Assembly (NCBI GenBank): GCA_034440615.1
Contig: JAOTOM010005053.1
Coordinates: 654,001 to 718,000 of the forward strand
From: Ashinkailepas kermadecensis
Taxonomy: Eukaryota > Arthropoda > Thecostraca > Neolepadidae
Direction: 5' to 3'
DNA length: 64,000 bases
Shown: positions 47,501 through 59,500 of the stretch, piece by piece
Layout of the letters: every line of letters begins with the position of its first letter
Numbering within the stretch: the stretch's first letter is position 1
Translations under genes and position numbers: made by a program
The notes under the pieces: model-generated
Databases searched by the model: none
The model's input: the letters and a program-made list of their open reading frames with translations, nothing else
What the model was told of the DNA's origin: nothing

Positions 47501-50500
47501 TACAAAGGTGTTTTCCAATACTGCAACGATGCACCCTCCGACAATCGAATGACAAAATTATACACGCCGGATGCAGAACTGAAAAACGAAACTCCAGCAC
47601 TGTGTGGGCCGTACCTGGAACTGATCGATAACCTTGTGCTCCTTGTGGTGGACGTCGAGTTCGGTGGTGCAGGACTGCAGGTCGGTGCCGTACTCGGCCT
47701 CGTGGATCCGGTCCTGTCCGGCCACGCGCAGTCACACAGTGGTTAGTCGGTTATTTGGGCTTACGGGCACTTAGACCGAAAAAGTTGTCATGTGGTACCC
47801 ACGCGCGAGGTCACAGAAGGTCACACAGGGTCATCTTGACTGTCACACAGGAATACACTGGCTAACAAAAGGTTGCACAGACCACACAGAAAATCGGCCA
47901 TCTAGTGCAGGTGTTCTGCAACACAGCATGCTATCTTTTGCGACACCAATAAAACGGCTATGAATCCATTAGATGTTGATTATACATTTGCATCGCTGAC
48001 AAATTCCTGACATACCTTCGCCCAAGGAATGCTTTCGACAGATTTTCTTCAATTGCACAGTACCCACAACTTTGTTTATGGTACATGCCTTCAAAAGTTG
48101 CAGCTTTTGCGGCCCGGCTCCGGGAGCTTATTTCATCGTTTCCCATCATATGCATATGCCTGAACTTAGCGAAAATCGCTACGGATCAGGCGGCCAAGCA
48201 GTCCACTGGTTGAACTGGCGAGTAATGACCGCAACCATTCGAAACCGGGTGCATGCAATTCAACAGCTCTGGTGACGCTATGTGACATTTAGAATGTGAC
48301 CCATGATGCGATGTGGGACACTGGGAAGTGAGTCAGTCGGGTTCTCGCTGGTCTTTAATTTGCCAACTGCAGCACGTCTGCGGTATGCCCAATTTCTCTT
48401 CGATTGCATTCAATCCTTCCATTCTTCCGGATCCAACTATTCGATCATTCGATCATTACACTCGATTCCAACGGCAGCTCCGCCGGCCAGGTTAGTGGAG
48501 GACAAACTGAGGCAAGGACTAAGGAGTTTATTCACATCCAGCGCCGCATGCCTTACAGTTAGCATAACAAATATGGCGGAGGCACATCCACCACACTAGC
48601 GCCGCCAATGCTCTGGGCAAAGCTCACCAATTTCTCCTTCACCCACTCCAGACATTCCTGCAGAAAGCGAAAGTTGTTGTCTGTGTCGATGAGCCGCTGT
48701 AGGGTGGTCTCCGGATGTTCGCTGCCCCGCTTACTGAGAGGAAGCAGCAGGTTCTCCTGCGAACAGTGGCAGGCTGCCAGCTACGCCTCCGACAATAGCG
48801 GCATTCTTGACGCTTGGGAACATACATATTGCGATGATACGAGACATAAACTACACATACAACAAGCATTTCCAGCGCGGAGCCCATCGTGTAGACGTCG
48901 GGAACCATGGGCGAAGATCCAGGCGTCTTTCAGGAGAAAATAACCGCGGAGTAAAGTATCTCAGGCTACCATCAAGAAGCACACCTGATGAATAGACGTA
49001 AAACAGTGGGAGAGGAAAGGTGCGCTCTTCAACTGTTCACATCTCGAAACAAGGGGAAAAGGTGGTTAAGACGTTGAAAGAGGGAAGGCTTAGATGCTGA
49101 GCTTCTCACACAACAACGCCGAGCAAAACTCTATTATTGTAAGGGGTGGGGGAAACTATCTCCGGAAGCAACACTACAAGCGCCGGGGTATTATCGGCTA
49201 AGCATGCTAACTATGGCTGCAACGTAGCACCACGACACGATCAGTTTTCACCCATACTTTTTCTTCATCAAATTAGCGGCCCACGATCCCCCGAGCGTCA
49301 TTTTCATCAGAAATACTGAATGTAGAAATGTCAAAATCGGGCTTCAGTAGATCGCATTTCCTAGATCACCCCAGATGGGAGTACTGGGCGTCGGCCGGTC
49401 TGTTGCGCCATGCCCCAGCCATATCGAGGCACGACGACCATGGCACGGCGACAGCCATGGCATGACACGATAGCCACGGCACGGCGACAGCCATGTCGCA
49501 GCGCGGTGACAGCCATACGACGATACATGCTACGACGTAGCGAGAGCTATACGACGACACATTGAAAGCCATGTCGCAGCGCAATGGCAGCTATACGACG
49601 ACGCAGCGACAGCCAACCAGACAGCCGACGTGATAAATAATTAGTCCTCAAACATTTCTACTAAAAATTACATGTGATCAATAAGTGCTGTTATATTCAT
49701 TAGTATATCGAACGGCTCGACCTAGCATGTTGGTTCTGTACATCAGTGTCGGCTGGAGCGGTCGACTGTTGAGGGTAAGACTGCGGGTCAGTGCGATACA
49801 TCAGTGTCAGCTGGGGCTGTCGACTGCTGAGGGTAAGACCGCGGGTCGGTGCGAGTGACTGTTCGGCTGAGGATGACGTCACACCTGCATGGTAGTGTGC
49901 ACATTCATCCACTTGTGGTGCAGCTCCTGAACACCTTGGTACAGATGGGTCGCCTCAGGATACCGACCCTCCTGCAGCGTGTTCACGTCCGTGAACAGAG
50001 TCTTGATCACCTCCTCCAGCTGCACCAGCTCCAGGTCGATCTGGCGACACATGGCGATCATGGGGGTCAGCTGCGACATTCAGCCACGTGGATCAGTCGT
50101 TTGGTTAGCGTCCAAGTTTGCGCTCAAAAGACAGTGGAATAGTTGACCAGTATTAATAGCGACGGATTCGTTCCCCAAAACAACAAGCTGCGAGAGCAAC
50201 TTCGGTCGTCCAAAATTATGCCTGTACTCATCGGCAGGTTGAGAGCATTAGGTAAAGATATGACGCACTGAGAGGCGTCCTTGACATATAGGGTACAAGG
50301 ATTCATAATCACCACAAAAAATGTAACTGTGTGCGGCGTATGTGTGTTTAATGCGCAAATAGCACAGTGCTACCTCGTCTCGCCTGGTTCCACCACGGCC
50401 ACGGACTGGTTCTACCACTGGCCACTGGTTCTACCACGCAACCACGGACCACTGGCCAGTGCAGGGTTTGATTGTTTTTGTAGCTTGTTGGCATCAACTG

Positions 50501-53500
50501 CGTCCCAAAGTGACTGCCACTTACCGCAAACGTAATCCTTGATGACAGGATATATATCTCGAGCAGCGACGAGCACATAATGCGGACATAGTTTGTGTGC
50601 TGCTCGCTTTGCAGCCGCGTCAGCGACCTTATTCCATAAAATACCGATATGGCTCGGTATCAAACACATAACAATTGTCTTTCCCTCTGCATGTGGAAGT
50701 CAAATTAAAAACTATTTCCTGGACAATGGAATGCGATGGATTAAAAGAGAGCGCAGTGCCAAAACACTACTGAGACTATCGGTTAGAATTAGATGTAATG
50801 CTTCATCCGACACCTGTATAAAACACCAAGCTTCGTTAATGGCTACCAACTCCGAAGTGAAAACGACTGCCTGCGCTGGCAGCGTAAAAGAGCGTGTGGC
50901 TGACCCGCTGACAAAAGTAGAACCAACACCAGCTTCAGTCTTTGAACCGTCTGTGTAAGTCGTCTCGTAGCACACGTAAGACACAACGAGACCTATAGCT
51001 TTAATTCGGAACTCCCGAAGTAGAGTCATGATTGCACGTTTCGCTCCAGGAAGTATCAAGTGTAGGCGACATTAACTCCCAGGGTGGAGTGTTCCGAGCG
51101 CCTGGCCTTATCACACCACAGAAAGTGATTCTACTTCGATACAGGACACTGCAAAGCCTGATACATAAATGCACCAAGCGCAGTTCAGATAGTCCACGGA
51201 ATAAGTTCACGACACGCAACGAAAACACCATAACATACGTGAGGTGGCCTGGAAATTGTGAAAGTTAGCACGAAGATCTCATCCCAAGCATGAGGCGCCG
51301 CAGAGCAAGAGGTGGTTCGTAAGCATCGACTAGAAGACTTGCTATAGGGGATGCTCGAAATAAATCATTGACAAATCGCAAGGCTGCGTTGTGTATAACA
51401 TCTGACGCTCGCTTATTAGACAAGCTGAGTCGAAAGCGAAGCAGTCGTAATCAAATTTAGAATGGGTCAGTGATCTGTAAAAAAAGTAATAGTGTATTCT
51501 GGTCTGCACCATAAGACGTTTTTGCCACCACCTTCAAGATGTTAAATGACTCAAAGCGTCTATTCCTGATAACTATAGCATGTTCTCGACATGTCAACTG
51601 ATTGTCAATATACAGACCAAACAAATTGTAAACGAGTTTCGTAGTGATCTCGGTGCCGTAAATTTTCACTGAAGAAGCTGGGCATGGGCGACGACAACAA
51701 ATAATTCCAACGGTCATCGACTTTGAAAATTGTATAACATTTGCACCACCCCACTTCTCAAGCCGACCCACTGCCAGTTGCCGCTGCCACTACTCATGAG
51801 TACTAGCACCACAGCACACAATTGCAAGATCGTCAACAAAAAGGGCCGACCAATGGCATGAGGAAGACAGTCTCCAATGTCATTAATCAAAATGGTAAAT
51901 AAAGCGACACTTAAAACACTGCCCTGTGGTATACCATTATCCTGTTCAAAACGTTGAGAACGGTAGATACCAATTCTAACTTGACAAACGACTACAATCA
52001 AAACGGTTTACAAAGGTAGCCATAGTACCACGAATCTCACAATTAAGCACCTTCCTCAAGACACCATGCCCCCATGTTGTGTCATATGCCTTCTCTATAT
52101 CAAAAATATGGCGACAACGTGTCGTTTCACCTTAACATTCAAACGAATGTTAGTGTCGAGAGCTAACATGTGATGTACTGTACTGACATACTTCCCAAAA
52201 CTACACTGGACGCTGGATAAAATGTCATTGGTTTCTAAGAACCCCAACAACCTGACATTTACCTTTTTTCTCATAAGTTTGCACTATAATGTCAGCAAAA
52301 TAAGCCGATAACTATGTGAATCACTTGCACTCTTGTCAGGTGTAAGCAGAGACCCCACAATCGCCTCCCGCCAGGATGCAGGGAAGTTGCCGCTATGCCG
52401 AAGTCTATTAAAAACACACGAAAGTTCATGGACAACACTCATGTTGTCAGATTCACAGATTGTCAGATTGGCAGATTCCCAAGCATATCACTGTGGACGC
52501 CGTCTAGGCTTTCAGACATATTTCACAGTGAGTCCATGGTTGATGTAAGTCCAGCCAATATAAATGACTGGTTGTAATTCAGCTGATTAGAAGTGATGAA
52601 ATATATTGGTGTTTCTTTAAATATTTATTTATTTATTTAAATATAAAAGATAAAGATTTAAAGTTTATTTAAAGATAGGTGAATAGAAGTGGCACTATAA
52701 TCGTTAATAACTCATTCACTTATTCAGATATGAAACACGTGAATATAAGTTTGTTCAATTGGAAAATGACCTTGCGATGAAAACCTAGGTTTCAAATAAC
52801 CTATTGGCTAATTTCAGATAAGAGTATTAAGAAAAACCCTACTGCCCTAAAAAACAGACCCTGACTACATTATGTATAGATATGGACCCCAGCACATTAC
52901 CGCCGGTCCCAGCACAGACGCAATCACCGGCACTATCGCCAATCCTAGCTTCGACTCGACCACCAACCTCTTCGCCAACCCTATCTCCGATCTTTCCATC
53001 GACTCTCCTAGCGATTATACCATGTAGCTTACCACTGGTCTACCTTCTGGCCGTAATAACGGTTCAGGCCCAAGCCGAGACGACTGTTGCTACCGCATGC
53101 TCACCTTCTCGCAATTCTGCTTTATTTCGGCCGACTTTAACGCGGGGAAGCGTTTCGCTTCGTCGTGGATTCGTAGTTGCACGTCGTCCAAACGTCGGTC
53201 GGTCGCTCGTGTTTCTCGCCGAACCTGAGAGAGCCAAACGCCACATGGTCAGTAGCAGACGACACATCAAACATAACACAATATCATGTTATCAGCGGTG
53301 GACGAGACCCAGGATAGGACCAAACGTCACGTGGTCAGCAACAGGCGAGACACAGGACAGTAACATACGTCACGCGACTGGCGGCGGGAGACACACGGCA
53401 GAACTGGGAGCCACTGTCGTCGGTGACAGGGAACCCCTCCAATGGTTTATCTCACCTCTGTAAGTATCAGGGTTTTGTTCAAAACCGAAAAAAAATCATA

Positions 53501-56500
53501 TTTACTTTCTAAAAATCGGACTGCCTGTAAAATGTTGGGGGTAATGTAGGCATATAAGAGGAAGGTGTATTACCAAGCGCTCCAGAGTACGTCGGGCACT
53601 CGTTGAAAAAAGAAGAAATGCTGAAGAGACCCATAGGCGCTCGCCGCTCCACCCCATCGCCATACAACGGCACCACTGCTATGCTTAATTGCAGAACAAG
53701 AGTAATTTGGGATTGAGAACAGACAACATTTTTCAGTTCAGAGAACCTCTTCATAATTAATAAGTGACCTTTGTGGGGAAGTATCCACAGCCGAAAATCG
53801 AGAACAAAGTGTACTGGTGTCATGCGACACCGATTCAAATCCAACAGCTGGAAATGCCTGATGCATGGAAAGAGTGGACACATGGCTCATGTGCAAATTG
53901 CACACCTTAATTTCCTGGGGCTTCTATTCGAAATTTATGTAATCCCATTATGGGAATTTCGGAAATTGGTAAAATAGTATTCACGGATTACCCACATGTA
54001 ATTATCTTGCACACGCTCACGCAGACATGCACCGTACACACGCATGTACACGGCAAAAGCTATATTTTTCGGCACCCCTGCTGATCAGCCTTGTCCGCAC
54101 GCCTGCTCTAAGCTTCTCCGCCGTAGCCCGTCGTGCACACGGCGGGGCCATCCCGATGTATCATGCTTGGTACACAGAGGACTGCTCCAGCGACATGAGG
54201 CGAAGCCGTGCCGTCAGAGCGTGCCACCGGATCGAAGGCAGAGCGTAGAGGTAGAGCGTGCCCGTACACCCGATGCCACGGGTGCTGACCAGTCACCGTT
54301 AATCCCGTGGCAAGGCGGACACTCCCCAGCTAATGGCATCCCCTGGGTAGTTATCTAGTTTAGTTATTTGGGTTTTCGGGTGCTTCGACTGCTATGGTCG
54401 CATTGCGCCCATAACCCATACGATCATTGAAATACGGTTAGAAGCAATACCAAGCGTCACATCATGTGTACCGTCTATAACGTTGTATTTTGTTACAAGG
54501 ATTACATGTCATGCATATCAATGAGGGGCATATATAGTTAAAAAGGATACTTCGGATAAAAATCCATCAGTCGTACCGATTGAACAATTGGAGAGCTGTT
54601 GGGAAGAACACTGCTAAGAGAAGCAATCCAGAGAGATCCAAAATAACGTCTACGTTCGTCAGCATACAAAGGACACTAGATCAAAACATGATGAACTGTC
54701 AGTGGTGATCGACATCTGGCACACTGGTGCCTGTCGCCACCGCACAGCAGGTAACCGTGCGTGGCGTAAGTGTGCCCTATGCGGAGATGATACAGTGTTA
54801 AAGTATTTTTGTCGAAGCTTACGACGAGACGAATCCCATGGTTCCAGACGTGGCGCGATGGCTCTCTGTTCGCATGGTCACGTTCCACATTGCTGCCACT
54901 TGTTAAGGAGAAAGATGGGAATCTGTCGGTAATGGTCCGTGGCGGGGAGTGGCAGTGACCGAGCATGCGCTGCTTGCTTCGCCGCAGCGTCCGCCAGCTC
55001 GTTTCCATACATTCCCACATGACCAGGGAACCAACACACCTGGTTATTGGTTTTACGACACGTCGACCGTTGAGTCATGTAGCGTCGCCAATCTCGCACG
55101 CCGATTGGTCGCGGGCGAAGAGTAGCGACAGGTGAGACTCGAACCCACAACCTTTCGATTGTGAGACGAGCATCTTACCCCTAGACCACTCGTCCCCTAG
55201 GGAACCAACACAGAACCACCCGTAGTCCCAAGCGGTGCACAGCGGTAAGACAGCTTAGAACATCACGCAGAAGTGGGCTGGGTGATAAAATGTGTTCACG
55301 GCTAAAAGACTGCTGAAGGAGTCAGCAAAGATCACATGATGATCACCTCCTGACGCCTCGATATAACGTAGAGCTTTTAAAATGGCGACAAGTTCTGATG
55401 AGTATGCAGATGCGTTCTTCAGGATGGAAAATGATCGAATGACAGATCATTTTTCGGCTCCTGCATCTCCTGGGTAGGAGCCGGTCGGTATTTCATTCTT
55501 GATTCGAACTGATCCCCTCCTTACGAGGATCTAACTGATCCCCTCCTTACGAGGATCTTGGGAGCTACCTTCATTATAGAAAGCATCGCAGTTCCCTAAC
55601 ACTTCAGAGCATCGAAACTGGTCATCCATTTGAGCAAACAACATTGCAGACCCCAGTGTGTCATTACTAAATTCCACTGTCACCCCGGCTAAGTAGGCTC
55701 TTCATCCGCCTGCCACCAGCAGTAGACCCAGCTTGCAAGCCATTCACTGAACACACGCACGCGCTTTCGCAGTTAGTGTAGTCACGTAAATCTTGTCTGT
55801 GAGTCACTGCAGCCACGTTGACGCCCCTTCCCACTCACCTCAGTCATGTCGATCGCTTCCCCCAGTCGCTGCAGCCACGCTTGCGTCCTCCCTCCTACTC
55901 AACGCAGTCGTTTCCACCGCCTGCCCCAGTCGCTACAGCCACGCCTGCGTTTACCCTGTTAGTCTGCCCACCACATCCCCAGTCGCTGCAGCCATGCCCA
56001 CCTTCTCGGCGAGTCGCCGCAGTCTGCCCACCACATCCCCAGTCGCTCCCGCCATGCCCACCTTCTCGGCGAGTCGCCGCAGTTTGCCCACCATTTCCCC
56101 AGTCGCTGCAGCCATGCCCACCTTCTCAGCGAGTCGCCGCAGTCTGCCCACCACTTCCCCAGTCGCTGCAGCCATGCCCACCTTCTCAGCGAGTCGCCGC
56201 AGTCTGCCCACCACTTCCCCAGTCGCTGCAGCCATGCCCACCTTCTCGGCGAGTCGCCGCAGTCTGCCCACCACTTCCTCAGTCGCTGCAGCTATGCCCA
56301 CCTTTTCGGCGAGTCGCTGCAGTCTTTCCATGACGGCGATCTCGTCCTCGATGCACTGATGTCGCTCCGAGAAGGTTTGCATCAGCTGAGCCCAAGCGCG
56401 CTCTAGCGCCGGCGCGTGCAGCTCCGGATCCAGCTCCTTCGGCGCGTGCTGAAATTCAGCAGAGGTCAGGCCCTCATCCTCCCTGTGGCTCACTATATTT

Positions 56501-59500
56501 GCCAGTCAGAGCCACTTATAGCCAGGCCCAGTCACAATCACCACGCATCACATCGCCTTGGATTGTCATTCTCCCCATCGACAAACACCGATCCGCTCCC
56601 ATCCCAACATGGATTCTTCGTATTCACTAACCCAAACCACAATATCGTACAATTTCCCCCGCACACTTCCATGACCATTCCCCCGAACCGTGGCCCCTGC
56701 CTGCCGCCCCGTGCGCCCTCCCCGCTCTCCGAGTAATCCATAGTGCGCGTGGCCCACATCACTCCCCTCCCATTTCGGCCACTCTTCTACTCTGTATGGC
56801 CCGTCCTTTTTTTCGTGTTCCCTTTCACGCCACTACCCCTCAGGTTAAGAACCAGGGGTGGACTTTGAAGTATCTAGTGGGACGGCGCAGCGAGGCCAGA
56901 GGTAATGCATGCAAAATACGCATCGGAGGTGGTGGCCCGAAAGGCCACAAATTAAAAGCTGCAATTGTTAAATCGGTTCCGACGAAAATTAGACGGCCTG
57001 GAATTCCTCCGAAGGGATAGAAGACTCCACCGAAGAATATAATTAATATAATCCGGAATATGTGGATTCCAGGGACCTTGGTGGGCCACGTTCCAAGCAA
57101 TGTATTTCGAGTTCACGCCATTGAGTTGCTATCGCACACGACATACCACACACGGTGCAAAGAGACCCCGAGGTTCCGAGGTAACACCATTAGGTTACTG
57201 TCGCACGCGACATACCACACACGGTACAGAGGGACCCTGAGGCTGGGTTATTGTCGCACACGGCATACCACACACGGTGCAGAGGGACTCCGAGATCCCG
57301 AGGTAACGCCATTAGGTTACTTGTCGCACACGAAATACCACACACGGTGCAGAGGGACCCCGAGGATCCGAACCATCTGGGATCCGAGCGGAGCCTGCGC
57401 GCTCCCAGGCTCCGCGATAATTGGTGAAAGCATCGGAGCAGAGCACGGGCTATTTGTACATCTGTGCACAACTGAACTAGACATAAACTTACACAAAGAC
57501 ATTTAAGAACGGCCGGTAGCTTTTTTTAAGACATGGGTCTTAAATTGCACCAAATGATAGTTATTGGCATGCTCACCCCGGTCAACATAAAATGACCATG
57601 ACACATGAATTGTGGCCGCTCCTTAGAGTTTTTCTGAACACCACCTACCCTGAAGGTTCCGAATTGCTAACTCCCTTAGTTGTTAAGATCTGTGGGAAGT
57701 CGCCCCCTCACCCAATGCAGGCTAGATACTGAGTTCGACCACTGGTACGAAACTACCTAGAAGATGCTACCAAAGCAGCATGCGTCCAAATCCCCACCCC
57801 AAAGTTTTCCGCGGTTACCGAAAACAATGGCGCGCGGCAGCGCAACGAAATTTGGCATACCTTTCCCCACATCAATTTGGAATGTTGTGTGAACATTTTG
57901 AGATATCTTGTAATTTTGTATTTTGTACATTTTGTACATTTTACATTTTGTAAATTAGGGTGGGGTGTATAAAATGACCTCCGCCCGAGACGGGGTGTGA
58001 GGATCTGACCGGAAAGACGACGCGGGTTAAGGTTGAGGGGATAGATCATCCAAAATTTTCGTGACAGTTAACCCGCGCCAGCACGGGGTCATTTATCGAA
58101 TGTTTGGTCATTTCTTGGCTTTTCTCGAAGGTATGACGGCGAGCCAAATGGCAGAGAAAACTAATACTTAGAATATCGTATCCAGATTATCCGCAATTTT
58201 CGAGATATGACATTATTTTGAGCAGAACTGTACATAAAATGTATTCGCCCGAAACAGCTTGCTATACACCTTCCACATAGCATTTGACCAATGCTATGCA
58301 TTGGTCTGTCTATGCACCAATCTAACCAAAGCACCAGTCCCAATGGCCAGATAATGACTTCAGGCTATGGACGAACTTCGACTATTTTCCTGAAATGAAA
58401 TGTTCCACCAAAAAAATAACAAATTCCACTTTCCAGGGATTATACATTTTCCCAAATCATAACTGAGAGCCACAAAAGACCATACGAGCCACCCAAAATT
58501 ACCCCTCCCCCAAACAAAATCAGGATCGCCCAGGTTCACTGACCTCTGAACATATATTTGTGCAACGTGAGCCCTCAAATGATGTCAATTTTTCGTTGGC
58601 GACCAATCGCATGTTTGTTCTTCAGGTACGTCCACCTCGATGCAGTGATATCTTAATTTTCATATGACCTTTAGTCTTCGAGATGCGGTGATAGGGCGTA
58701 GCAAAGGTCGGCCTGGATCCGCCTGTTTACGTGTGCGTTAGCGCTTCTAGACTATCTTACTTTAAACCTATGTGCTTTTAGACTCTCTAACTATTTTCAG
58801 GATTCTCCCAGACTCGCTGTTTTTTTTTTCTTCAGTTTACCGCGCTTTTTGCAGTTCCTTTAGCATGGGTCTGATTCTCACAACGTTGATCCCTGTCACT
58901 TAGGGTGGTCCCTAGATCCCTAGCTCAAATATGTTTCCGTTCATTTCGCAAGTCTCATACAGTCCTATAAATAGGACCTGTTTACTGTCTGCGAATCTTA
59001 CAGATCCAGAGGCCTTGTGTGTGTGTGGGGGGGGGACGCAAAATACTACCAGCGAAATGACGCCTGTACTGGTCATTTTGCCGTGTGCAGGCGAAATTAC
59101 CAGTTATACCACGCTAGTGAAGGTCAACATTGCCACTATCGGTGTGTAATTGAAAGAATAGCCCCCCCCTCCCCAACTGCCTGCTACAACTTTTCATTGG
59201 CGGAGCCTTCGCGATCGCATGGAGCGGCTCGTATGCTGTCTTGCGCAGACGTGGGGCACAAAAGTCCTGCGCCCTACCAACTGAGCTATCGAGGCAGTTT
59301 CTGTACTGAGCCATCTCGCTGCCAGGCTGATATCTTATGGACTACGATGCCAGCACACACACACCCAGACGCAACTTAGCGCGGTCACAGTTTCACTCCA
59401 CAGACACATGTCACCCAGGAGCCGGCGACGGGTCCGGAGCAGAGTTTGGCAAATGAGTCCGTCAATTCAGATAAATTGGCAACTACTCGCACATAATTCT

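Noticed and set aside
52882..53463. 193-codon plus-strand open frame (MDPSTLPPVP...)
   Set aside because: It overlaps shot exon 3 on the opposite strand and is Pro/Ser/Thr-rich without family similarity.
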